A stretch of 64,000 nt of DNA from Leptodontidium sp. MPI-SDFR-AT-0119 (taxonomy: Eukaryota > Ascomycota > Leotiomycetes > Helotiales > Leptodontidiaceae). The notes under the pieces are model-generated. The model ran no database searches, was not told the origin of the DNA, and worked only from the letters and a program-made list of their open reading frames with translations. Every line of letters starts with the position of its first letter. Within the stretch, counting starts at the first letter, position 1. The stretch spans positions 1,364,001 to 1,428,000 of the forward strand of contig JAHLEZ010000005.1 in NCBI GenBank assembly GCA_020726505.1, written 5' to 3'. A program made the translations under genes and the position numbers. Positions 50,601 to 59,383 of the stretch are shown here, in pieces.

Positions 50601-51157
50601 ATCGTGGACTTCCAACGGAACACTACGGGTTCTATACCTATTTCGACCGATCTATATTCCTCAAGTCCATTGAGCGCCTGAACAGTTCCGACCTTGACGA
50701 CGGGGAAGTCCCTGCGGATCGGAACGGGGGCGCAGAAAAGTCGGAAGCAGCGTTCAGGTGTACTTGGACGCAGACGAGATTCCTAGTGCAGATGTGGACG
50801 CGCATGAACACCACCACACAACTTCTCAATTCTACCCAGCATGTGGCTTCAGAAAATCCAGCGGCGGACCTCAAGCAGCCTGGCTCTTTCCCATATCCTA
50901 CCACAATCACGACTGATCGCCATGGTGGCGATTCTTCTTTGAAAATGGTCTACTGCTACGAGATGAACAGCCGTGAGGGGTTGATTGCGGGAAGTGGTAA
51001 GCTCAACGCCGAGAACCGAGCCTTTGGAGGTCTATCATTCAACCCAGCTCCGAGTTTCTTCTCGAACTCCTCGGACCCTTCTCTTGGTGGGTTTGATGGC
51101 GGGACGGGAGGATGCAGCTGCCAGTGGAGCAATTTCCAGAGTGTCACCCGAGCTTAG
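47606..51157 (+). CDS. Large single-pass membrane glycoprotein of unknown function (1183 aa)
   Basis: Single long exon. I recognise it only as a conserved-looking filamentous-fungal protein. Residues 1 to about 750 are disordered: Ser/Pro/Thr-rich, with an acidic EESDRSSS start, PPPPYSPSP-type proline runs and a basic cluster (RKRRRW) just before the membrane. One membrane segment lies at about 753-775 (LGLIIALLSMIVVVVTLATT). The remaining 400 residues would be outside the cell or in the lumen and carry many N-x-S/T sites, paired cysteines (CVFPATKWSCDLP) and conserved-looking blocks GFYTYFDRSIFLKS and FRCTWTQTRFLVQMWTRMN. There is no signal peptide; the basic cluster on the N side fits a cytosolic N-terminus. 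A cell-wall or stress sensor role is only a guess. The ORF opens at 47579, but 47606 (ATGTCCACA) has the better context. Confidence 0.85.
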   Translation: MSTSQASRQQAAPKNSLSTNRSTISSDSTSDDDDEWWDVEESDRSSSRRSTGIRVTEWPKPPQITGLGVSFKPENRTNTRKPDKRYSVQKPTRDKSKGRQRKQNAKAGIKLVTNFSRHQAAAPPVQLQPPLGVPQTGCFVDLAALQALDGGVPQQAGGFWKTKKNKEPARTANTMPSLSGSALPVSRDAIEAGSPVELNRQPPKNLHPSSSKHNDDLSPNDRPIVIGISIPTADVADRTLSPQTAASETTGIVRSYEHRTPMNQTPDTPTIIITPAQEGSIWSPLDRGGAAIELHHPSNVYVASGIPPVPHMPASYLEDERQRVAAQKSYFSPDSDDATTWGDEDDTSKSRVVSSCTVFEEDESPILVRAGRAVSIANGSKFDRHASMSTLATRRRSKGWWNYITTPFLTRSNTFANQDIENESPPALPNLTIAATKARDAERDDKLWEKQFSPLTPETTTSISSDRWWNTDSKRPRSTQQSPVLKETRHKAQTSTSTLPLVLPETAGFGSATLSSIASQSPPQLSRENTSPSLHSRADRPSNGVAVPILNDAPNSRSLQSNNPFVQPRLSSLNLNGPPNATQTASNRGTEHPAPNNNAQPVHSPSAGPPPPYSPSPARVRYRAVFPPGHALGIQYPISPGLLSPGLQQAMSSGGAIPMSSVPLTPPARRPINLNSGYPELPPRQSGINPVGEHYGVPPMKATKAETKRKRHEKEDAVARRAGGWWRGRGCVPDSGCYGRSGPEGRKRRRWYLGLIIALLSMIVVVVTLATTLHRKANTIIEPSQWLNLTGFPPIFLGLSTVAAPVNIRTNTGCVFPATKWSCDLPKELQSSVAPSLSNQPNFFLHIQWDNSSSANSTFSNVTGNTALITRHSVVNPVSAGQFIKRVLLNARQIVTFVPSPSPPSIAESNFLGNATDGVVSDNKAGEPTPFYISFLSNETSTINKRQLKLLERQSPQNSTVPFPNITSIIPPPSLESDGTASPANLLPFPSQQPIRLYDRGLPTEHYGFYTYFDRSIFLKSIERLNSSDLDDGEVPADRNGGAEKSEAAFRCTWTQTRFLVQMWTRMNTTTQLLNSTQHVASENPAADLKQPGSFPYPTTITTDRHGGDSSLKMVYCYEMNSREGLIAGSGKLNAENRAFGGLSFNPAPSFFSNSSDPSLGGFDGGTGGCSCQWSNFQSVTRA

Positions 51158-51743
51158 GTGTTGGGTTTTACATTGCATAGCGTGCGTGTTTTTGCATTTT
51201 CAAACGCCAGAAGGGGGTTGAATAGTTAGAAAAAGTAGTACGATTAATTGAAAAGATGGATATGACGACCTCGTAGCTGTTGAATGAATTGATACCAACA
51301 CTCGTGCTCGTTCGTTCGTTCGTTCGTTGAGGAAGCAAGTGTGATGCTTAAAAATATTTGTTGTTTTTCATACCTGCCTCCTGCCTGTGTAATTGAGTCT
51401 CGAGTAGTTTAGCGAAGGTTTGCTTGCTTCCCCTGGCGATCTCATTCCATGTAGCCGCTGGAGCCGAGCGCTACGGCTACCTAAAGCTGATGCCCGGCAA
51501 CCCTGGCCTGGCTGAACCCTGCAGCTACGGACCGCCCTGCCCTTACGATGTAACCTCCAGGAACTCCCCAAGACATCAACATCAGCAACAACACCTTCAC
51601 CACTGTCGACGTCAGCGCATTGCCTCACCCTGTCTAGCCTTACATTCACTCTCGGGGCCCAGTGCCTCCTATAAGTCCTCGATCTCTGCAGCCTGCACTC
51701 AGCTAGAGCCTAGCATCCCTCACTCGTCAATTTACCTGGAACA
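51158..51743. other. Intergenic before the Cys-rich nuclear protein
   Basis: 3' flank of the membrane protein gene and promoter of the next gene. Contains a CGTT repeat; no gene is seen. Confidence 0.5.
51309..51328. repeat. CGTT tetranucleotide repeat
   Basis: Five CGTT units in the 3' flank of the membrane protein gene. Confidence 0.8.
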
Positions 51744-52546
51744 ATGCCGTCCGTCGCGGAAGCCGCTGTATCGCCCTTAAGCAGCAAGAAACGGAGAAGA
51801 GAGGACCTCTCAAATGGATTCGAGTTGCAGATGAAACTTTCGAAGTATGGTGCCACATCTATAGTACCATCTCACCTAAAAGAGCCTTGCTAATGAGAGA
51901 CCTTAGCCCCTACCACCCTCGCCGACCGTACGAATCCGTTCCACCCCATTGCGACTCCGAGATCAGAGACGATCTATATCATCGCCATATAATTTCTCCC
52001 AAGCGCCGTTCGCACGATACCAAGAGGCAGCGTATCGGACATTTAGATCGAGGCGGGCGTGACGTGTATTTCGCCTTTGAAGCTCGAGCGGACACGACCA
52101 CGGATCAGCAGGGCGATACGACAGTGCAGAGAGAGGCGTCAAGAGGCAGCGGGGGGGTTGATCTCAGTCCATGTCATGTCTGTCGCCGCAAACCAACCGT
52201 AAGGAGTGAGTTGGATGCTTTTGGCGACTGCGAGTGCTGCGGCGAAAGGACTTGTTATATTTGCACGAGGAAGTGCGAGGGGCCTGGCGTTATGTGGAGG
52301 GCGTCACTACAGGCAAATCAGTATTTGGGTGAGGATTGTATGGTTCTAGAAGATGCATGCCACGATGGGAGGCTAGGCATAGGAATGGGTCACAAACCGG
52401 AAGACGAATCGGAGATGAACGAGCATGAGCGAAATGGTGGCAAGCCTGAGCATAGGGATCAGATTTGCAGTGCGTGTTGTTTGGAGAGGGGACCGGAAGG
52501 AGAGATTTGGTGTCTCGGCTGCTTGAGAGCTGAAGAGGCTGGTTGA
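51744..52546 (+). CDS. Small cysteine-cluster protein, probably zinc-binding and nuclear (246 aa)
   Basis: I do not recognise a named family. Two exons: 51744-51844 and 51907-52546. The 62-base intron has GTATGG and a GCTAAT branch before CCTTAG, and joins MKLS to NPYHPRRPYES. Basic stretches KKRRRE (15-20) and SPKRRSHDTKRQR (64-76) look like nuclear signals. The C-terminal half has a RING-like spacing of cysteines: C123xxC126, C142xC144C145, C150xxC153, C157, then C221xxC224C225 and C236xxC239. The pairs are separated by a 60-residue acidic and polar linker. This suggests two or three zinc sites. The clean splice and ordered cysteines make the gene real; a role in ubiquitin transfer or chromatin is speculation. 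Confidence 0.78.
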
Positions 52547-53399
52547 TGCTGGCATAGATTGGGTCATGTTCAAGCTTCACGTGGTGGAATGGGCTGGGAT
52601 AGGACCCAGAGGGTTTCCCTTCGCCTTTCAGGTAATCAAATATTAACATTTAGTAATAAAGTTGCTATTCATAGGTTCAAACGTTTGTTTGAGGGCAAGG
52701 AAGTCTCAGCCGTTGATGCCATACTTTGCCTATAGCCACCGGGAAGTACTTTCTTCTTTCCGTGACCATCTGGCACCCCTCCGGGTCCTTTTCCAGCCTT
52801 TCTCCTTTTCTGATCTTGCCCGGATTTCGCTTGGCTTCTCATAAGCGTTTGTAATTACATATAGTCTGAATTCGGATAGCCTATTTTTATATCTTCGCAC
52901 ACTCTATGGATCTTCCTATGCCGTTACTCTTTTCAGCTCCTGTTGCCCCCTTCAGCGTGCTTTTAATTTGTCGTGAAAAGTCTTGTGTCTTTTGTCTTAT
53001 ACTTGACTTTGATGGCTGACCAGCATGCTGTAGCCAACCAGCTCCACTACTCCGGTGTACACCTTGATGGGGTCCCATGGATTGATTCTCTGCCACCGGT
53101 AAGGCGATAGCCCTCATGGTTAAAACAAGTACTTGCCACTTGTCACCCCATTAGTCCTTTATGTCGAGTCAAGTATTAACCGTTCCATGCCCCATGATAC
53201 TTCGCCCGAGTCAACTTCTATTTCACTTGGACGAGTTTCTTCATTGTCTCAGGTCACTTTCATTGCTTTTATGTTACAGATTCGTATAGAATATCGGCTA
53301 ATAAGCTCAACGATTAAAGAGGCAAGCGCGTTCCAAGCCCGCATCAAACCGAGTCCAGGTGATACCTACCACTACAAAATCACCGACGACTGCCAGAGG
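52547..53399. other. Convergent gap between the Cys-cluster protein and alcohol dehydrogenase
   Basis: About 850 bases of shared 3' flank. The short ORFs on both strands are unsupported. Confidence 0.5.
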
Positions 53400-55070
53400 C
53401 TACATCTCGATGTTGACCTTCAAGGCTCCAGTCTCACTAGCCTTTCCAAACGTATTGTACGCCTCGAGCATTTCTGAAAACTTGAAATCTACAGTAGATC
53501 ACGGAATGGTCAGTCGACTCACACTCTTCCAAACACAAAGGGAACATTGTAACTGACCGTGAGTTATCATCTCCTTTGTATTTAGCTTTCCGGCTTCGAA
53601 CAACTTCATCAACATCGGAAGGGTACTTGTATTTACCAGTGCCATGGTAATTTCTGCCAACCATCAGCCAATGCTGGCCATGTAACGATCATCCTGGAAC
53701 AACACTTACGGATGCCACGGCCCCAAAGCTCTTCAAGTCGCAAATCAACCTTTGTGCCATGAACACCGACGTTTGCAATAGCCCCTCCCTTACCAACTAG
53801 GTCTTGGCAGGCAGACTGAAAATATGCTACGTCAGCACGATCTGGAAGCGATTTTCATGAACCTCGCCGCCACCGCTGGTGACTTACAAAGGTTGCCGGA
53901 ACTCCCACGGCTTCAATGACCACGTCAAACCCATCGATCTCACCATGGTGCTCTTTGGTCGCTGCTTTCAGCCCGCTCTTGGCAGAATCTGGGTTCACCG
54001 TGTGGGTTGCTCCCATCCTCTTTGCGACTTTCAAGCGACCTTCGTCTTTATCAATCATGACGATGATGCTGGGGCTGTAGAGTTGGGCAGTCAACAAGGC
54101 AGCCAGCCCAACAGGACCGGCTCCAACGATTGCTACTGAACAACCCGGCTTCACTCCACCTCGTAGGACACCTTGGGGATGTCAGTCATGACTCACTTGA
54201 ATTGTATATTCATTACTAACCAACTTCTAGTCCAGTAGGCTGCCAAAGGGTTAGCTACCGAAAGATCCAAAGCGAGAGTCACTTACGATGATATCACTCA
54301 ACACCAGCAACGAGCGCTCATCAACCCCCTTCGGCACCGCGTGCAACGAGGCATCAGCATGCAAGATTCTTACATACCTACACCACCGCAATCAGCAAGC
54401 CATTACTGGAGAGTTAGAGTCTCAGGCTCCTCTTACTCTGCCTGTGTCCCATCATGTGTATGCCCCAGTCTCCAGCCTCCAGTCGGAGAGTTGCATAGTC
54501 CAAACTTGCCTTGCTTGCAGAAGCTGCAGGTAGCACATGACGTTATGCAAGCAATCAAGACGCGATCTCCAACCTTGAATTTCTTTACATCCTTACCAAT
54601 GCTCTCAACAACTCCCACCCCTTCGTGGCCGATGACTCGGCCTGGTTCGACTGTGGGGACATGACCCTGTTCCCGGAAATTGGAGTCAGTTGGTTGCCAC
54701 ACTTGCGGGGAGCTGTGAATTCTGGAAGATGGGACATCTAATGCGATCTCTGCCCGCAACCAAAGGTATGCGGTCCCCGAAGATCTTGTCCTCCGAAGAC
54801 TAGACTTGCCTGGATGATGTGAAGATCGGACTAACAATCACGGAATCAGCATTTGCTTTTGAAGTTGCTTCGGATGAAGGATTGATCCAATTTCAGGTCA
54901 CATCATTGGCTATGGAACCAACGAGGAACTTTCATGAGAGGGCTTCTACGTACTCCGCAGATGGTAGTCCTGGTGAGCTTTATGACTGCATCACTGGGAT
55001 CCTGAACTTGAGGCTTAGGTCGGTCTTCAAGAGCGATCTTTCCAACGCCGTTGAATACGAGAGCCTTCAT
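53400..55070 (-). CDS. Zinc-dependent medium-chain alcohol dehydrogenase, nine exons (350 aa)
   Basis: NAD(P)-dependent alcohol or aldehyde oxidoreductase of the MDR family. Exons: 55070-54954, 54830-54810, 54666-54437, 54377-54287, 54239-54221, 54171-53888, 53815-53710, 53653-53558, 53488-53400. The lengths sum to 351 codons with no internal stop. Catalytic zinc ligands are Cys38 (TICGSDLHI) and His60-Glu61 (GHEGVGVV); structural zinc Cys are 90, 93, 96 and 104 (CATCSFCKQGKFGLC). The Rossmann motif VAIVGAGPVGLAA follows. The C-terminus ends ETGALKVNIEM. Exon 2 is 21 bases and exon 5 is 19 bases. The intron after exon 2 is GC-AG (CAG then GCAAGT); the rest are GT-AG. Substrate is unknown. Confidence 0.93.
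54667..54809 (-). other. GC-AG intron 2 of the alcohol dehydrogenase
   Basis: 143-base intron with donor CAG|GCAAGT and acceptor GGGAACAG; CAACTGACT upstream of the acceptor is a plausible branch site. It joins HIIQ to GHVPTVEPGR, matching the family. Confidence 0.8.
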
Positions 55071-56652
55071 TCTGGCAGTTTGGAAGACGGGTTACGCTTC
55101 GCTTGGTATTCCGATATTGCCTTACTTCCACAGGAAGAAGCGAGGGGGGGTCGAAGTATCTATACATACCTACCTAGGTATGCTTACACCCGCCAGACCG
55201 TGCCAGTTAAGACTGATTGATCAGCAGTCAATGTTCGATGGGGTGGTTCCCCTCAGTTCTTGGCCGTACGGCTTTCCGTCGTACGGTTTTCGACATCCAA
55301 TCTCTTGTACTGTGTTTCGTCCTCGACAGTTAGGCTTTCTGTGGTGCAGGTTGTCTGCCCACCCCCTCTCCCCTCCCCTTCCCCCTTCTCCGCTTTCCGT
55401 GATGGATGGCAGCAGCCGCCGTAAATGATACTTGCCTGCCCTACGCTGCGGTCTGGGCTGGCAATGGAATGCTCTAAGAGGTAGGTACAGTACCTAGGCC
55501 GGTATGTTGCTGGTATTAGCAGCTTCGCTCGTCCGGCTGTTCAGAGTACTCCACCTCCTCTTGGAGCCGATCGGAGAGGCTAGGTAGCAAGTGACTAGAC
55601 TGCTACTTGGGGACTGTACTGTACGAATATGTGAGTGACTCCTGCGTCGTACTTGTGTCGAGTTCGAGGTAGACAGACAGGCTTATGCACCCCGCATTGG
55701 GTTTGTGACGACATCCCGCTTTTGGCGTAGGGGTTGGGCTACGAGCTCTATCTCTAGCTCCTATAAATTATTCTCCCAGCGCTCGCACGTACTTTTCTTT
55801 GTTGCTCCTATACTTTTGTTATACCGGTTGCCCGTTGTGACAGTACTGTGTTCAAGTAAATTGAGAATCTCTCAAGTCACTACTGTATAGTCCCTGCTTG
55901 CTGCTTTGCGTGCAGTTCTCGATTCCAGCATTTCAAACCCTCGAGTCGCGTTCCCTAATCTCAACTTTTCTAGCCGTCTTACCCCTCGTTTCTACCTGCT
56001 ATGCGGGGTTGGTGCTATTTCCGCCCGTCTATTTCCTGCCCATAGCTTCACATCGAGCTATATTTTCCTTTGGACCGGGCTGTGGCCTGATCGAGGCTGT
56101 GGTGAAGTCCTCTATTACAAACCGCAGCATAATAGTTCTTCTGAGGAGCAACGCGTCCGAGAGGTCTGTATCGAGTAATCGACCAGGTGGGCCCTAGGCC
56201 AATCACCGTAGGAACTCTTTCTGTAACAGGATCGTCGAATAGTCGACTTTCTACTGTTCGAGGCTGGCAACCCCTCTCCAATTTGTCTGATCCTCTTATT
56301 TGTTGTTTCTGTCTCTACCGACAGGCGATGTCAAATGAGTCTGGGCAAATTTGGGCCGTTCCGGTCGGCCGAAAATATGTCTATATTATCTGCATCCCTG
56401 TAGCAACATTAGGGGGACGCCAGCCAACTTTAAACTGCTTCGGCTACGTGCTTCGGCTTAGACAGACATTGCGGAGTGAGGTGTAAAATGCCTTACTGAA
56501 CCCCAGGAATGTATTCCGCTGACCGGCGTTTATTCTTCATACATCTTCCTTTCATGATTAGGAATACCGATCTCTTCAAAACACCGTGCTCATTTCAAGC
56601 ATCCGAAGACGCGCAAGATTCCACCGATACTTTTCGTTCTGACACCTTCCTG
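55071..56652. other. Upstream region of the alcohol dehydrogenase
   Basis: 1.6 kb with no supportable gene; ORFs of 60-125 codons overlap on both strands. TACCTACCTAGGTA palindrome-like sequence is near 55168, and a similar GGTAGGTACAGTACCTAGG near 55481. Confidence 0.45.
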
Positions 56653-57912
56653 CTATTGCTTTTTGAACAGATGTACCTGGAACTTGACATGATCCAAACT
56701 GATTGGAAATTTGAGCCCCTCTTCTAACCTGAATAGTCGATTTTCATCCCTGATAAGCTCGTTCCAGGCTGGCTTACCAGCGACACCCACAGTGGCAAGC
56801 CTATCCATGAGAACCAGATCCAACCATTTGCCCATCCGGTATCCCCGTTTCTCGTTCCCAGTCTCCTCTGCCCCAGCGACGACATTTGGGGGCTGCTCAG
56901 GGCTATCGATAACAAGAAGCAGACTGTTTTTGGGTGCCGCAAGAGTCAATTTGAGTAGTAGAGCTGCAGTTTTGGCGGTTGAGGTAGTGTGAAGGTCAGC
57001 GAGTGTAAAAAAGAAGGTAATGAGTGCTGGTGTTGAACCAATGATGGCTGCCAATTCGTCTTGACTGGCCCCGTGAATGTCAATTTGTAGCAAGGAAGTG
57101 TTCAGATCACCGGGTGGGATGAAAGGCGCGTTGTTCAGTTTTGCCGATTGACTGGCATATTTTGAAAGCACTGGTGGGGTCAAAAGTCCCATTTCGAGAC
57201 AAGACACCGATGGAGCCCAACTAGCCTTGTCTACCAAGTGAAGTTCCAATACCGGTGGATCTGGGTTGGAGCCCATCGGAGGCGGGTCAAGTTGGAGTTG
57301 CGTTGTGTTCGGGATCTGCAACTCGGTCAGAGGCGGTCGAGTATGGCGCAATACAGCTGCGAAAGCCATAGCTTCCGTCGTTCCTCCTCCAAAGCATATT
57401 GCTCTGGAGGGGGATTTAATAGTTCGTCTATCTTTCAGGAGATTCTGGACCCAGATCTCTTCTTGGAAAACATCAAACATTTCCACAAGAAAAGTAGCAC
57501 AACACAGCGCCCTGATTGAGCCCCACCTCAAGGAATATGCCTCCATCCAGTCTGACCGAGAAAATGCCCGATCGGAGTCCCCATTTGAAAGCGCCAGTCT
57601 GATATCTTCCAGCATGGGTTTGAGAGTCTCGTACTCCTGACACACCGGGAATGATGTTCGAAGAACATTGAGAAGCAGCTGTTGGAGTGCGATTGGAATG
57701 TACTGCTTTTGAATGAGCGGGCTTGAGCCGGCAGGCTTCGAGCGTCCAGATTGCCGTGCTTGCTTTGGAGCCTTCTTAATGAAACCCGGGCCTTTCCATC
57801 CGGGCCGTTCTTTCGGAGCGGTAGGGACCACGGGTGCCTTTATGAGAGAGCTTGCGCTGGAGGCAACGGGGTGTTTGCGCTGTGATTTGTCCTGTCGCAC
57901 GTATTTGCTCAT
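56653..57912 (-). CDS. BMT6: Bmt6-like 25S rRNA uridine-N3 methyltransferase (419 aa)
   Basis: SAM-dependent enzyme expected to methylate N3 of a uridine in 25S rRNA in the nucleolus, as yeast Bmt6 does. Single exon. A basic, low-complexity N-terminus (RPGWKGPGFIKKAPKQARQS) precedes YIPIALQQLLLNVLRTSFPV. The family core RWGSIRALCCATFLVEMFDV lies near 130-150, followed by the SAM-binding glycine motif ICFGGGTTEAMAF near 172-184. DLNTSLLQIDIHGAS and LITFFFTLADLHT form later strands, and LLLVIDSPEQ is another. The C-terminus WLDLVLMDRLATVGVAGKPA then WNELIRDENRLFRLEEGLKF is typical. Yeast Bmt6 is 365 aa; the extra length is in the N-terminal tail. Confidence 0.88.
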   Translation of the reverse strand: MSKYVRQDKSQRKHPVASSASSLIKAPVVPTAPKERPGWKGPGFIKKAPKQARQSGRSKPAGSSPLIQKQYIPIALQQLLLNVLRTSFPVCQEYETLKPMLEDIRLALSNGDSDRAFSRSDWMEAYSLRWGSIRALCCATFLVEMFDVFQEEIWVQNLLKDRRTIKSPSRAICFGGGTTEAMAFAAVLRHTRPPLTELQIPNTTQLQLDPPPMGSNPDPPVLELHLVDKASWAPSVSCLEMGLLTPPVLSKYASQSAKLNNAPFIPPGDLNTSLLQIDIHGASQDELAAIIGSTPALITFFFTLADLHTTSTAKTAALLLKLTLAAPKNSLLLVIDSPEQPPNVVAGAEETGNEKRGYRMGKWLDLVLMDRLATVGVAGKPAWNELIRDENRLFRLEEGLKFPISLDHVKFQVHLFKKQ

Positions 57913-58042
57913 TTTGACTTTTGAGATAAGGGATAGCCCTAAGATGAAGTTCGAGCAGATTGATCGAGGATCAGCTAAACTTTAACCTCCCCAAACACTG
58001 CTACCTGGTCGGAGATACCGGTGTTTTCTTGTTGTGCTGTGC

Positions 58043-58066
58043 GTGTGTGTGTGTGTGTGTGTGTGT
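58043..58066. repeat. GT dinucleotide repeat
   Basis: Twelve GT units upstream of BMT6. Confidence 0.9.
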
Positions 58067-58451
58067 TCTCCTCTGCAGTGCAGTGCAACGCAGTTCTATG
58101 CTATGCTTTGTGATGTTGTGTTGAGGCTCGGCGTCACGATTGAGAGGGATTTTGTGTGGTGCGCCAGGGTCCTCTCCTGCCAAGCGCTCGCTTGCTGTGC
58201 AACTGTTTGCATAACGTGATTTCGGGGCACTCAGAGTGCACCTTACCGAGCCCGTCCAACTTCTAAATCCGCGCCCCTACCTCTTACACCTTTACACGAC
58301 ATTTGTATATTATAATACTTAGCTTAATTTAAATTGCATACTAAGGCTTGCGATGCATTTAATTTTTATTACGTCTGAAATCGTGGTTATAAAGCTATAT
58401 TTAATACGGTGGAAGTCGCGATTTGGACTTGAAGGTAAGTCGAGCCCAGAG

Positions 58452-58722
58452 GGGCGCGCTCGGATTTTTAAGCCTCAAATATTAATGCCGCGCCTTTTTA
58501 AATACCACCTCAACCTTACCTCTACGATATTTATAAATTAGATGTATCGAAAGCCCTAATAAGCAACTTAATATTTACTGCTTTTTATATATCTTAGAAG
58601 TAGCATTAAAGTGTAAGAAGTAAGGGCGCGGTCGGGCTTTTAAGCCTTAAATACGAATACCGTGCCCCTTTAATAACACCTTAACTTTACCTTTATAATA
58701 TTTAAAAATTAAATGGCGAAAG
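58452..58722. repeat. Diverged direct repeat in an AT-rich island (two copies)
   Basis: Copy 1 at 58452-58553 and copy 2 at 58624-58722 align end to end, from GGGCGCG to CGAAAG. Shared segments include TTTTAAGCCT and TAAATA-type runs. Many differences are C/T or G/A exchanges (for example GCCTCAAA versus GCCTTAAA, CCTTACCTCTACGA versus CTTTACCTTTATAA), as left by repeat-induced point mutation. The spacing of about 172 bases suggests a tandem unit. No ORF survives. Confidence 0.65.
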
Positions 58723-59383
58723 TATCACGTTTTTTTTATATGTAGATTTATTTATTTTGTATTTTTAGTAAACAAAACAAGGCTAATTCTAGTAGTCGTT
58801 TTCACTCGTCCCCTCCCCGAGATTCTAGTTTTGAAGAAGTGGAATCCTCGCTATTTCATCAATCGCGTTCAAACCTTATATTAAACATAAGCGAAGGGGA
58901 ATATAGAGGCCTAGAACACGAGCGTACCAGTCGGGAAAGGAGTGTATTGGAGCAAGAAAGGTTAGCCGTTTGGAGCACGTGGCACGGGTCGGAGAGGAGC
59001 AGGAGGGAATGGTTGTAGAAGTTTTGGAGCTAAACAGACAAGAACAAGAGAGATAGGCATTACTGGACGATCCTAACAATGCACGAGACAACAAGATCTG
59101 GTCACTCTCGAGCTGGATGGTGCTAAAATACATTTAATGGAAAGTCAATCTGCTCGAGCCTCCTGTGAGTGCTCTGTCTATGTGTATAATAACTCGAACT
59201 AGCCCCGCACCTCTATTAATGCCTTCTAAAAGCGACCAAACAAGGGAAATAATTGTTGAATCTAAACTGATGTAAAAGAGAATCGGTACATGACCATATT
59301 AAGGGGTGCTAGGGAGAATGCACCACGAATTAAAGGTTGACATGTTCCTACCGATCTCACTCTCTCCCTCACACGAGACTCCC

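Larger units (their letters stand above)
57913..59383. other. BMT6 promoter, AT-rich repeat island and decayed ORF remnants
   Basis: A GT microsatellite marks the BMT6 leader. From about 58270 the sequence turns strongly AT-rich and holds a diverged direct repeat. Between about 58750 and 59160 the plus strand has broken reading frames rich in Glu, Arg and Ser (for example SFEEVESSLFHQSRSN) with stops, and the minus strand a 85-codon ORF; this could be a relic of a mobile element, but I cannot name one. Confidence 0.5.
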
